This document shows positions 52,571 through 61,632 of a stretch of DNA of 64,000 nt, piece by piece (within the stretch, counting starts at the first letter, position 1; each line of letters begins with the position of its first letter). The translations under genes and the position numbers were made by a program. Source of the stretch: CAYZTY01 sp964444665 (lineage in GTDB: Bacteria; Planctomycetota; Phycisphaerae; Sedimentisphaerales; CAYZTY01); assembly GCA_964444665.1 (NCBI GenBank), contig CAYUIE010000003.1, forward strand, positions 1 to 64,000, written 5' to 3'. The notes beneath the pieces were generated by a model. That model did no database searches and was not told where the DNA came from. It was given only the letters and a program-made list of their open reading frames with translations.

Positions 52571-53095
52571 TTATGCCTTCTTTGTGCCGGCCAAGGTGTA
52601 TTTTTCAAATTCGATAAGTCCCGATTTAATGCGGGTTCCGCCGGGGGCGGAGAAGCCGCCGATTTTGCCATTACTACGGATTACCCTATGGCAGGGAACA
52701 ATCAGAGGTAGTGGATTTCGAGCCAGGGCATTGGCGACGGCACGAACGGCTTTAGGCCGACCTGCGGCCGCTGCCAGGGCCAAGTAGGTTGAAGTTTGGC
52801 CATAAGGTACGCCGCGGCAGGTCAGGAGCACTGAACGGGTAAAAGGCGTCAGATTCTGCAAAAAAACAGGTGTATTCGCATCAAAATCGACCATTTCGCC
52901 CTCAAAATAGGCGATAATCCTGTCCTGAATCGGCCTGTAAAGCCTTTTATCAAACTCGGTACTATCAAAGCCAGAAAGTAAACCGGCCTGTGCTACCGAC
53001 CTGGTTGTGGTGGGTAGGAACGTGCGAATAAGACCCTCTTCGTCGGCAAGCAGGCCGAACCAGCCCCATTTCGTCTTAAAAATCACATATTTCAT
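52571..53095 (-). CDS. ogt: Methylated-DNA-protein-cysteine S-methyltransferase (Ogt)
   Basis: 174 residues. The acceptor site IVPCHRVIRSNGKIGGFSAPG is complete (Cys present), with the helix-turn-helix GQTSTYLALAAAAGRPKAVR before it. It repairs O6-alkylguanine by irreversible transfer to Cys. ATG 53095 gives a short, complete N-domain. The active-site block recurs as a mutated relic 3.6 kb upstream. Confidence 0.9.
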   Translation of the reverse strand: MKYVIFKTKWGWFGLLADEEGLIRTFLPTTTRSVAQAGLLSGFDSTEFDKRLYRPIQDRIIAYFEGEMVDFDANTPVFLQNLTPFTRSVLLTCRGVPYGQTSTYLALAAAAGRPKAVRAVANALARNPLPLIVPCHRVIRSNGKIGGFSAPGGTRIKSGLIEFEKYTLAGTKKA

Positions 53096-53221
53096 AGTAA
53101 TCTAATATCTAACAGCCATTTTCATTGACGCAAGTTTAAATTTGTGTTAACTAATGAGCCACTACAATGAGGCTGGTTTTGGCGAAGATTTAAAAGTCAT
53201 AATCTTTACAGGTTTTACATT

Positions 53222-54292
53222 ATGTCTCTTGAAGAGTTGCGAAAACAGATAGATGAAATTGACAGCAAGCTGGTAGAGCTTTTGAACCAGCGCGCCCGGA
53301 TCGTGGTGGATGTCGGCAAAATAAAGAACCAGGGTGACAAGCCCGTTTACTCGCCGGACCGCGAGAAAGAAGTGCTTGCAAAGATAATCAAGGCCAATAA
53401 AGGTCCCCTGCCGGATAAGTGCCTTACAGCTATCTGGCGTGAGATGATGAGCGGCTCGTTCATTCTGGAGCGGCCGTTGAGGATTGCCTATCTGGGACCG
53501 GAAGGCAGCTTCACACATACGGCGGCTATGCTGAAATTTGGTCAAAGCGTAGATTATGAAGCAGTGATGGACATAAGGAATATATTCGAAGAAGTCAGCA
53601 AAACACACTGTGACCTCGGAGTTGTCCCCGTGGAGAATTCAGCCGGGGGAGGAGTTATAGAAACGCTCGATGCGCTGATAGATACGGATGTAATGATTTG
53701 CGCCGAGGTACTGATGGGGATTCATCATAACCTGCTGGCGAACTGCCCCCTGCAGGAAATTGACAAGGTCTATTCAAAACTGGAAGTTTTTGCTCAATGC
53801 CGAAACTGGCTTAGCGCAACATTCAAAGAGACAAAAACCATTGCGGTTGCTTCGAGCGCTAAGGCGGCACAAATGGCAGGAAACGAAACGCGTGCGGCGG
53901 CAATAGGCTCACGCATTGCCGCCGAGCTGTACAGCCTGAAGATAGTTTGTGAAAATATCGAAGACAACGCCAACAACGTTACAAGGTTTCTAATAATCAG
54001 TAAAGAAGACGCCAAACAGACCGGAGAGGATAAGACAGCTTTGCTGTTCAGCACGGCACATAAGGCCGGTGCCTTGGCAGATGTTCTGAGTGTATTTAAG
54101 TCAAGCGGAGTAAACCTGACGAAAATCGAGTCAAGGCCAAGCAAAAAGAGGGAATGGGAGTATTATTTCTTTATGGACTGCCAAGGACATAAAAACGACG
54201 CAAATGTCAGCAAGGGCATAGAGTTAGCACGACAGCATTGCCTTCAGCTTTCGGTGCTCGGCAGTTTTCCAAAAGCAACACAATTGTTATAG
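53222..54292 (+). CDS. pheA: Bifunctional chorismate mutase/prephenate dehydratase PheA
   Basis: 356 residues: chorismate mutase (1-85, EELRKQIDEIDSKLVELLNQ), prephenate dehydratase (~87-265, GPEGSFTHTAAM and NVTRFLII with the catalytic Thr), and ACT domain (~280-355, ALADVLSVFKSSGVNLTKIE then SRPS, a Phe-binding motif). It makes phenylpyruvate for phenylalanine, with feedback inhibition by Phe expected from the ESRP motif. It starts a plus-strand run with tpiA, secG and others. Confidence 0.94.
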   Translation: MSLEELRKQIDEIDSKLVELLNQRARIVVDVGKIKNQGDKPVYSPDREKEVLAKIIKANKGPLPDKCLTAIWREMMSGSFILERPLRIAYLGPEGSFTHTAAMLKFGQSVDYEAVMDIRNIFEEVSKTHCDLGVVPVENSAGGGVIETLDALIDTDVMICAEVLMGIHHNLLANCPLQEIDKVYSKLEVFAQCRNWLSATFKETKTIAVASSAKAAQMAGNETRAAAIGSRIAAELYSLKIVCENIEDNANNVTRFLIISKEDAKQTGEDKTALLFSTAHKAGALADVLSVFKSSGVNLTKIESRPSKKREWEYYFFMDCQGHKNDANVSKGIELARQHCLQLSVLGSFPKATQLL

Positions 54293-54340
54293 CCTTGCCG
54301 GCCGGCCATCAAAACGGGCGTTCTTATCAGGAGAGTTTTA

Positions 54341-55111
54341 ATGAGAAAACCATTCGTAGCGGGCAACTGGAAGATGAACACAAACAGTCAAAGCAGCTTG
54401 TCTTTGGCAGAAGGCATTGTCAGTGAGTTAAAGCAGCTCGGTACCGATAGACTTGATATAGCGATATGCCCGCCATTCGTGTACCTGCAGCAAGTTGCCA
54501 AAGCCGTCAGCGCCTCCAACGTTGCTCTTGGTGCTCAGGACGTCTATTACCAGGCAGATGGAGCTTTTACAGGCCAGATAAGCTGCCAGATGCTAAAAAA
54601 CATTGGCTGCATGTATGTTATCATAGGTCACTCTGAAAAAAGGCACGTGATTGGTGAGAAGGACGATTTAATTAACAAGAAGCTGACAGCGGCAATCAAC
54701 AGCGGCCTGCTTCCAATTTTCTGTGTAGGTGAACTATTGGAGGAAAGAGAAGCCGGCAAGACCGAGACGGTGGTAACGAGACAAATTGAAAACGGTCTGG
54801 CCGGTTTGGAGCTTGAGAAGGTCTCTGCCATAACGATAGCTTATGAGCCTGTCTGGGCTATTGGGACGGGAAAAACAGCTACTTCAGGACAAGCCGAAGA
54901 GGTCCACCAAATGATTCGGGCTCTTATCGAAAAAATGTACGGGAAGGAACTTGCCGAAGACATTCGTATCCAGTACGGCGGCTCAGTAAAGCCGACAAAT
55001 GCTGCCGAATTGATGGCCGAGGAGGACGTTGACGGCCTACTCGTGGGCGGCGCCAGCTTGAAAAAGGACGATTTTGTAGCTATCATTAAGGCATCGTGGC
55101 GAGCCAAATAG
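54341..55111 (+). CDS. tpiA: Triosephosphate isomerase
   Basis: 256 residues. Lys11 (AGNWKMN), His97 (IIGHSEKR) and Glu169 (AYEPVWAIGTG) form the usual catalytic set. It interconverts dihydroxyacetone phosphate and glyceraldehyde 3-phosphate. CAGGAGAG precedes ATG 54341. It lies 31 bases before secG. Confidence 0.97.
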   Translation: MRKPFVAGNWKMNTNSQSSLSLAEGIVSELKQLGTDRLDIAICPPFVYLQQVAKAVSASNVALGAQDVYYQADGAFTGQISCQMLKNIGCMYVIIGHSEKRHVIGEKDDLINKKLTAAINSGLLPIFCVGELLEEREAGKTETVVTRQIENGLAGLELEKVSAITIAYEPVWAIGTGKTATSGQAEEVHQMIRALIEKMYGKELAEDIRIQYGGSVKPTNAAELMAEEDVDGLLVGGASLKKDDFVAIIKASWRAK

Positions 55112-55142
55112 ACAAGTAATTCAACTATAAAAGAGGAAAAAA

Positions 55143-55556
55143 ATGAATCTTCCACTTGCGGCGGTAAGCTTAACTATGCAGATTGTCAGCGTTTTATTTA
55201 TCCTCACAGCCATAGCGCTGGTAATAATAATCCTGATACAAAAGGGCAGGGGCGGCGGTTTAGGCGCATCAATTAGCGGTGGCGCGGCTGGTGGACTTTT
55301 TGGCTCTAAGACAGGCGATTTCCTGACATGGGTAACAATCGCAATGACCGGATTATTTCTGTTTCTGGCTGTTATTATGGGTTTATTTTATAAACCAACA
55401 GTTACACAGGTGGAGGCCCTACCATCACCAATTCAGAGACCTGCTGAAAGCCTGCCGGTTGAGAAACTGAACCAAATACCAGGTGCGCCGGAAGAAGATG
55501 CGGGGGCAGGATTAAATCAGGGTAGTCAGGAAACTACCAGGCCGGTCAGTCAATAA
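55143..55556 (+). CDS. secG: SecG, preprotein translocase subunit
   Basis: 137 residues. Two helices (LTAIALVIIILIQKGRGGG and WVTIAMTGLFLFLAVIMGL) with the conserved QKGRGGGLGA between them. SecG aids SecYE protein export. A 60-residue C-terminal Pro/Gln/Glu-rich extension is longer than in E. coli. Preceded by AGAGG and tpiA, a common secG neighbour. Confidence 0.93.
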   Translation: MNLPLAAVSLTMQIVSVLFILTAIALVIIILIQKGRGGGLGASISGGAAGGLFGSKTGDFLTWVTIAMTGLFLFLAVIMGLFYKPTVTQVEALPSPIQRPAESLPVEKLNQIPGAPEEDAGAGLNQGSQETTRPVSQ

Positions 55557-55601
55557 AAACCGCCGGGCAAAATCAAATTACCTTTAAGGTTGTAGAATCA
55601 A

Positions 55602-56483
55602 ATGGACAGTATGACAGGATATGGTAATGCGGAAGGCCATTTCGACGATATAAACTACTACGTTGAGATAAAAACGGTAAACAACCGATATTTTAAGACG
55701 AACATAAAACTGCCCGAAATGCTCGCTTTTTTAGAATCGGATATAGAACAATTTCTGCGTAATAATTTACGTCGGGGCAGCGTGAATTACACGCTAAGAT
55801 TCAAAAACGACTCTGCAACAGTAGCGTGGGAAATCGACGAATCGTTACTGAAAAAGGCCGTTGAAAAGCTGACTTCAGTGGTACATACAATTGGGACTGA
55901 GGTTAATATAGACACTGGTTCCATTCTGGCGTTGCCTGGGATTCTTAAACCGGCTATTCCGGACGAAAAACAGGTCGAGAAATACAGAGAGGCAGTTCTG
56001 CATGTTACACAACTTGCGGTTGAGCAATTGAAAAAAATGCGTGAGCAGGAAGGGACTGCACTGGCTGCGGACCTGATGGGGCATTGTGAGCATATAAGAG
56101 AAAAGATTGAACAGATACGGCGGCAGACTGGAAATGTGATCCGGGAATACCACAATCGGCTGCAAAAGAGAGTGGACGAATTACTTTCCGAGGCAAAACT
56201 GAAACTGGATGCAGAAACACTGGCAAGAGAGGTAGCTATTTTTGCAGAGCGAGCTGACATATCCGAGGAAATCGCGCGTCTCGATTCACATCTGGAGCAG
56301 TTTTTGAGTAGTTGCAGGCAGGATAAGTACCCCGGCCGAAAGCTCGAATTTATTACGCAGGAGCTGCTGCGTGAGGCCAACACGGTAGCGAGCAAGGCAG
56401 CCGATGCCCAAATCGCCCATTGTGTGGTGGAAATAAAATGCTATATTGACCGCCTTAAAGAACAGGTCCAGAATATTGAATAA
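55602..56483 (+). CDS. yicC: YicC/YloC family endoribonuclease
   Basis: 293 residues. The N-domain (MDSMTGYGNAE, VEIKTVNNRYFKTNIKLPEM) and C-terminal DUF1732 (EIARLDSHLEQF...GRKLEFITQELLREANTVAS) match YicC, now regarded as an RNase. It sits before gmk-rpoZ-coaBC, the same order as in many bacteria. Confidence 0.9.
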   Translation: MDSMTGYGNAEGHFDDINYYVEIKTVNNRYFKTNIKLPEMLAFLESDIEQFLRNNLRRGSVNYTLRFKNDSATVAWEIDESLLKKAVEKLTSVVHTIGTEVNIDTGSILALPGILKPAIPDEKQVEKYREAVLHVTQLAVEQLKKMREQEGTALAADLMGHCEHIREKIEQIRRQTGNVIREYHNRLQKRVDELLSEAKLKLDAETLAREVAIFAERADISEEIARLDSHLEQFLSSCRQDKYPGRKLEFITQELLREANTVASKAADAQIAHCVVEIKCYIDRLKEQVQNIE

Positions 56484-56492
56484 CAGTAAACA

Positions 56493-57080
56493 ATGTGCGA
56501 AAGCCAAAAACAAAAATGTATGTTGGTGATAATAAGCGGTCCCTCCGGCGTAGGGAAAACCACGATATGCAAAGAGGTAGCCAAAAGGACAGATGCCCTC
56601 CAGTCCATATCGATAACTACCCGGCCCAAAGCAGAGAATGAGATTGACGGGGCGGAGTATCGTTTTGTTTCAAGAGATGAGTTTCAAAAGCAAATAGACC
56701 AAGGCCGATTTTTAGAATATGCGGAGGTCTTTGGAAACCTGTACGGCACCCCGAGGGAACTGATAGATAAGGCCCTAAAAGAGGGCAAAACCATTATTCT
56801 GCAAATCGACGTCCAGGGAGCCATACAGGTTAAAAAGATCTATCCTAAGGCGTTGACGATTTTTATCCTTCCACCGAACCAGAGAGAATTGGCACATCGC
56901 ATGACTGAGAGAAGCCGAGATACGCCAGAAACAATAGAGCAAAGACTGGACGGAGCAAGTAATGAAATCGCGGCAGCGTGGCAATATTACGAAAATATGG
57001 TTATAAATGATGAACTGGAACAGGCGATAAGCGAAATAATACAAATCGTTAACTACAAAGCTATGGAGAAGAATGAATGA
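56493..57080 (+). CDS. gmk: Guanylate kinase
   Basis: 195 residues from ATG 56493 (ATG 56520 also plausible). P-loop SGPSGVGKTT, SITTRPKAENEIDGAEYRFV, then the lid and LQIDVQGAIQVK. It phosphorylates GMP to GDP. Its last codons overlap rpoZ (ATGA at 57077-57080). Confidence 0.95.
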   Translation: MCESQKQKCMLVIISGPSGVGKTTICKEVAKRTDALQSISITTRPKAENEIDGAEYRFVSRDEFQKQIDQGRFLEYAEVFGNLYGTPRELIDKALKEGKTIILQIDVQGAIQVKKIYPKALTIFILPPNQRELAHRMTERSRDTPETIEQRLDGASNEIAAAWQYYENMVINDELEQAISEIIQIVNYKAMEKNE

Positions 57081-57313
57081 TTGAGGAGTTGAAAAACACC
57101 GACATAATTGACAAGGTGGGAGGCAGATTCAAACTCTCGGCATTGATTCAAAAACGGATGCTGGAGTTAATGGAAGGCTCTCGGCCATTGATTGAAGAGA
57201 CGGGAGGAAAAACACTTATGGAGATTGTGGTGGATGAAATCAGGCAGGATAAGATAGCAATCGACTACGATGCATCCGGTGTAAGCAGGCCAGAGGACCT
57301 AACGGGCCGGTAA
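57077..57313 (+). CDS. rpoZ: RNA polymerase omega subunit
   Basis: 78 residues: GGRFKLSALIQKRMLELMEG and the acidic/hydrophobic end match RpoZ. The omega fold helps assemble beta prime. Overlaps gmk by four bases, with coaC two bases after it. Confidence 0.85.
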   Translation: MIEELKNTDIIDKVGGRFKLSALIQKRMLELMEGSRPLIEETGGKTLMEIVVDEIRQDKIAIDYDASGVSRPEDLTGR

Positions 57314-57315
57314 AT

Positions 57316-57900
57316 ATGGCGAAAAAAAAGTCAAATCTAAAAAATGTGAACATTCTTCTGGGGGTTACTGGCGGAGTTGCAGACTATAAAGCGGTTGAAC
57401 TGGCAAGCAAGCTTACCACGGCCGGGGCGAAAGTAACAACCGTAATGACGCAAAACGCCTGCAAATTCATCCAGCCCAGAAGTTTTCAGGCAGTTACCGC
57501 CCTGCAGGTCTATACGTCTATGTGGCTCGAGCCGGGAGAGTATAAAATCGAGCACGTCAGTCTTGCCGAACAGGCCCAAATTGTAGTAGTGGCGCCGGCA
57601 ACCGCAAACATTATTGCTAAGATGGCAAACGGGATTTGTGACGACCTGCTAAGCACTACGTTATGCGGCTGCTGGCATAAGCCGGTGGTTGTGGTGCCGG
57701 CTATGAATAACAATATGTGGGACAATCCTGCGGTCCAGTGGAACATAAAATCCCTAAAGGAAATGGGCTTTGAATTGGTTGGACCCCAGACGGGTAGGCT
57801 GGCCTGCGGTAGTGAGGGCATCGGAAGAATGTCGGAACCGCAGGATATTTTGAAGGAAATTGAAAAAATCGCTACGAAAATTAAACGCAGGAAAAGATAA
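57316..57900 (+). CDS. coaC: Phosphopantothenoylcysteine decarboxylase (CoaC half)
   Basis: 194 residues, flavoprotein. GVTGGVADYKAVELASKL, catalytic His in IEHVSLAEQA, PAMNNNMWDNPAVQWN and ACGSEGIGRM are present. In most bacteria this is fused to the CoaB synthase; here the two are separate genes 14 bases apart. It decarboxylates 4'-phosphopantothenoylcysteine in CoA biosynthesis. Confidence 0.92.
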   Translation: MAKKKSNLKNVNILLGVTGGVADYKAVELASKLTTAGAKVTTVMTQNACKFIQPRSFQAVTALQVYTSMWLEPGEYKIEHVSLAEQAQIVVVAPATANIIAKMANGICDDLLSTTLCGCWHKPVVVVPAMNNNMWDNPAVQWNIKSLKEMGFELVGPQTGRLACGSEGIGRMSEPQDILKEIEKIATKIKRRKR

Positions 57901-57914
57901 AACTATCCGGAAAA

Positions 57915-58526
57915 ATGCATTTCCTAATAACATCAGGTGGCACACGCGAGTATATTGACCCTGTTCGGTTCATCTCTAACGCCAGCTCAGGCAAAATGGG
58001 GTATTCTCTTGCGCTGGCGGCAATCAAGGCCGGCCATAAAGTAACAATCATCAGCGCTTCGGATTTGCAGCCGCCGATAGGAGTGAATTTCGTCGGCGTA
58101 GACAGCGCTGCCGAAATGTTTGCCGCCGTGAAAAAATCCTTTGCAAAATGTGACTGTCTGATAATGGCCGCTGCGGTTTCAGATTATACGCCCGTTAAAA
58201 AATCAAAAATAAAAATTAAAAAATCAAAAAAAGATTTTATAATAAAATTCAAACCAACCCTCGACATTCTAAAATGGGCGGGAAAGCATAAAAAGAAAAC
58301 GCAAATCGTTGTTGGTTTCGCTCTGGAAGATAAGAATCTTTGGGCAATCGCCGAAAAAAAACTAAAAGAAAAGAAACTCGATATGATAATAGCCAACAGC
58401 ACTGATGCAATCGGGGCCCATAAGGCAACCGTTCACATCAAAAAGGCAAATAGCAGCTGGGTAAAAATTGAAAACAAAACTAAAACCACAATCGCCAAAA
58501 AAATTATTAATTTACTAATTCGCTAA
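57915..58526 (+). CDS. coaB: Phosphopantothenate-cysteine ligase (CoaB half)
   Basis: 203 residues. Matches the synthase domain: TSGGTREYIDPVRFISNASS, AAAVSDYTPV, FALEDKNL and MIIANSTDAIGAH. A Lys-rich stretch (SKIKIKKSKKD) sits in the variable loop. The separate ORF implies a two-subunit CoaBC. Its stop overlaps the convergent pyrE by four bases. Confidence 0.9.
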   Translation: MHFLITSGGTREYIDPVRFISNASSGKMGYSLALAAIKAGHKVTIISASDLQPPIGVNFVGVDSAAEMFAAVKKSFAKCDCLIMAAAVSDYTPVKKSKIKIKKSKKDFIIKFKPTLDILKWAGKHKKKTQIVVGFALEDKNLWAIAEKKLKEKKLDMIIANSTDAIGAHKATVHIKKANSSWVKIENKTKTTIAKKIINLLIR

Positions 58527-59047
58527 TCCTTTATACCAAGGTCCTCTTTTGTTAACATGCTCTCGAATTTGTAGCCAGCTTTGGTGATGTTTTCCGCGGC
58601 GCCTTGCTTGCGGTCGATTACGCAGACTATCTTTTTTACCCTTGCACCGGCCTCGGTGATAACCTTCACCGCTTCGAGGGCTTGTCCGCCGGTTGTGGCA
58701 ATATCCTCAACCAGCAAAACCACATCGCCCTTCTTTAAAGCGCCTTCGATTAGCTTGCCTGTGCCGTAACCTTTTTTGCTGTTGCGGACGATAATCCAGT
58801 TTTTGCCTGTAGCTATTGCGGTTGCCGCAGCCAAAGCCACACCGCCTAACTCGGCGCCGGCAATTAAGGTGACATCATCAGTTACATATTTCGCGAATTC
58901 ATTGCCAATATCCTCCAGGATATCAGGGCAGGTCTCGAAAAGATATTTATCGAGATAGTATTTGCTGCGTTTGCCGCTTCGAAGAATGAAGTCACCTTCG
59001 AGATAAGCGGTCTGTTTAATTCTTTTTGCTAATTCTTCTCTGGTCAT
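58523..59047 (-). CDS. pyrE: Orotate phosphoribosyltransferase
   Basis: ATG 59047 (GAGG upstream) is preferred to the longer in-frame start at 59074; 174 residues. PRPP motif VVLLVEDIATTGGQALEAVK with Asp-Ile-Ala-Thr-Thr-Gly-Gly, and GDFILRSGKRSKYYLDKYLF at the N-terminus. It makes OMP from orotate. Last in a run with purB and an aldo/keto reductase. Confidence 0.93.
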   Translation of the reverse strand: MTREELAKRIKQTAYLEGDFILRSGKRSKYYLDKYLFETCPDILEDIGNEFAKYVTDDVTLIAGAELGGVALAAATAIATGKNWIIVRNSKKGYGTGKLIEGALKKGDVVLLVEDIATTGGQALEAVKVITEAGARVKKIVCVIDRKQGAAENITKAGYKFESMLTKEDLGIKD

Positions 59048-59063
59048 CGGTACCTCGTAATAC

Positions 59064-60497
59064 TCAGACCTCAAGCTGAACTTTCCTGTTTAAGCATCTG
59101 CGATATCTTCTGCGGACGGGCGTTACGATGGCCTTTATGAATTCATCTACCTGCTGTGGTGCCCTGCCGATGTAATTTTTTGGACTCAGCACAGTCTTAA
59201 AATCGATTTCTTTGAAAGCCGGGTCTGATTTAAGCCTGTCGATGAGGTCGTTTGGTTTGCCGGCCTGTTTTACCTGTGCGGCGGCTGCGTGTGAGTGCTG
59301 TCTGATTTTTTCGTGTAAAGTCTGACGGTTGCCACCGTCTTTTACACCAGCCATCAGGATATTTTCGGTGGCCATAAACGGCAGCTCAGCGGCCACGCGA
59401 GTAGCTATTACCTTCGGGTAAACAACCAGGCCGTCAGCAATATTAATTAGAATCTCCAGGATTCCATCGACAGCTAAAAATACTTCTGGAATCACAACCC
59501 TCCTATTCGCAGAATCATCAAGGGTCCTTTCAAGCCACTGCTCACTGGCCGTCATTAAGGGACTACTCGCCAGACTCAGGACCAAACGCGAAAGCGCGGT
59601 AGTTCGTTCGGAGCGCATCGGATTTCTCTTATAGGGCATCGCGGAAGAGCCTACCTGAGATTTTTCGAAAGGCTCTTCAATCTCTTTGAGATTCGCAAGC
59701 AGACGAACGTCGTTACAAAGCTTGTGTGCAGATTGGGCAACCGATGCAAGAGTATTAACCACAAGGGCATCTATCTTTCGCTGATAGGTCTGGCCGGTGA
59801 TGGCACAGATATTCTTAAAGCCGAAGGCAATGGCAAGACTTTTATCAAGCCGTTTGACTTTGTTGTGGTTTCCATTGAAAAGGGCCAGAAAAGACTCCTG
59901 GGTTCCGGTCGTCCCTTTTACACCACGGAAAGCAAGCGTATCCAGACGATGCTCTATCTCGTTTAAATCCATCACGAATTCATAGCACCACAACGCGGCC
60001 CTTTTACCGACAGTAGTAAGCTGGGCGGGCTGAAAATGCGTAAAGCCAAGTGTGGGCAACCTACGATACTTTGCCGCAAATCTGGCCAGCAGGTCAATAA
60101 GACAGGCGAGCTTTTCAGTAATGATTTGAAGGCCCTGCCGCATAATTATCAAATCGGTATTATCTCCCACATAACAACTTGTGGCCCCAAGATGAATGAT
60201 GGGAGCGGCCTTCGGCGCAACCTCGGCAAAGGTATGAATGTGGGCCATTACATCGTGCCTGAATTTTTTCTCGTAGGATGCGGCCTTGTTAAAGTTAATA
60301 TCGTCAAGGTGTTTGGCCATTTGGTCTATCTGTGTTTGCTTAATATCAAGACCGAGTTTTTTTTGCGCCCTGGCAAGCTCAAGCCAAAGCCTGCGCCAGG
60401 TGGCGAATTTCCTTTGCGGCCCGAATAGCTCGGCCATTCCCCTGGAAGCGTTTCTCTCGACCAATGGACTTTGATAAAGCCGTTTATCAAGGGTCAT
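59064..60497 (-). CDS. purB: Adenylosuccinate lyase
   Basis: 477 residues from ATG 60497, which overlaps the stop of the upstream gene by four bases. Signature SSAMPYKRNPMRSE and IHLGATSCYVGDNTDLIIMR are present, with WLERTLDDSANRRVVIPEVF after it. It acts twice in purine synthesis (SAICAR to AICAR, adenylosuccinate to AMP). Linked with pyrE 16 bases downstream. Confidence 0.93.
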   Translation of the reverse strand: MTLDKRLYQSPLVERNASRGMAELFGPQRKFATWRRLWLELARAQKKLGLDIKQTQIDQMAKHLDDINFNKAASYEKKFRHDVMAHIHTFAEVAPKAAPIIHLGATSCYVGDNTDLIIMRQGLQIITEKLACLIDLLARFAAKYRRLPTLGFTHFQPAQLTTVGKRAALWCYEFVMDLNEIEHRLDTLAFRGVKGTTGTQESFLALFNGNHNKVKRLDKSLAIAFGFKNICAITGQTYQRKIDALVVNTLASVAQSAHKLCNDVRLLANLKEIEEPFEKSQVGSSAMPYKRNPMRSERTTALSRLVLSLASSPLMTASEQWLERTLDDSANRRVVIPEVFLAVDGILEILINIADGLVVYPKVIATRVAAELPFMATENILMAGVKDGGNRQTLHEKIRQHSHAAAAQVKQAGKPNDLIDRLKSDPAFKEIDFKTVLSPKNYIGRAPQQVDEFIKAIVTPVRRRYRRCLNRKVQLEV

Positions 60498-61492
60498 TTT
60501 TTTCCTCTCCGTATTTGCTCCCAAAATTTCATAACTTTTTTATGGCTATCTTGAAGCAACGGCTCTATTTGCTGCAGTTCCTCTTCGGACAGTGGTCGGT
60601 CGGCGGCCTGTACAGTCTCTTCGATTTGTTCCGGCCTTCTGGCTCCCACGATGGCTGCGGTTACTTCAGGTCGGCGAAGCACCCAGGAAATTGCCAATTG
60701 TGCCATAGTTTTGCCGGCTTTATCAGCAATCGGGCGCAGGTGCCTAATCAGTTTATCATAGACCTCAAAAATCGGCGGATTGAAACTCGGGTCTCGCTTG
60801 CGGTGGTCATCATCGGCCAAAGCCTGGACTTTTTCGGGGGTAAACTTGCCTGTCAGCAGGCCTTTTTGCATAGGGCTGTAACAAATAACACCGATATCGT
60901 TCTCGGCACAGAAGCCAAGCAGGTCCTCTTCAATAAATCGCCTGAGCATACTATAAGGCGGCTGAAGCGAGGCGACCGGATGAATAGGCTGTAGGCGGCT
61001 AATCTGTTCGGCATTGCAATTGCTGACGCCGGCATAGCGAATCTTTCCGGCCTTGACGGCCTTTGCAATTTCCTCCCAAGCCTCTTCAATTTTCTCTTCT
61101 GGCTCCGGCCAGTGAATCTGATATAAATCTATTACCTCTACCTGAAGCCGTTCCAGGCTTTCGTCGATTTCCTCTCGAACACTGTCACTGTCCAGGCTGG
61201 GAACTCTATGGTGCTGTTCATCCCAGCGTAAACCGCACTTCGTGGCAATTATAGGCTTTTCGCTAAGCTGGGTAAGGGCTTGGCCGATGACTTTTTCGGC
61301 ATGCCCGCAGCCATAGATAGCAGCAGTGTCTATCCAGTTGATACCGGCATCAATAGCCCTCAGGATTGTCGCTATGGATTCGTCGTCATCCTGCGGCCCC
61401 CATCCGTACTGCCATGGGCCCCCTATTGCCCAGGTTCCAAGGCCAATTCGAGTTAACTCAAGGTCGGTATTACCTAACTTCTTTCGCTCCAC
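60494..61492 (-). CDS. Aldo/keto reductase
   Basis: 332 residues with the tetrad Asp55, Tyr60, Lys85 and His127 (DTAAIYG, ATKCG, YQIHWPE). GVSNCNAEQI and SPMQKGLLTGKF follow. NADPH-dependent oxidoreductase, substrate unknown. First gene of the operon with purB and pyrE; the link is by position. Confidence 0.9.
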   Translation of the reverse strand: MERKKLGNTDLELTRIGLGTWAIGGPWQYGWGPQDDDESIATILRAIDAGINWIDTAAIYGCGHAEKVIGQALTQLSEKPIIATKCGLRWDEQHHRVPSLDSDSVREEIDESLERLQVEVIDLYQIHWPEPEEKIEEAWEEIAKAVKAGKIRYAGVSNCNAEQISRLQPIHPVASLQPPYSMLRRFIEEDLLGFCAENDIGVICYSPMQKGLLTGKFTPEKVQALADDDHRKRDPSFNPPIFEVYDKLIRHLRPIADKAGKTMAQLAISWVLRRPEVTAAIVGARRPEQIEETVQAADRPLSEEELQQIEPLLQDSHKKVMKFWEQIRRGKK

Positions 61493-61632
61493 ATTTTTCT
61501 CCTGTTTGACTCAATTTTAGGCTTTTCAAACGGCAACGTAGAAAGATAACTCAATTCGGCCGGATTATCAATTTATTTTCGGCCCGGCCAGGTTATATGA
61601 TGGCCGCTGGTTGTGGAATTGACTTTCGGAAG

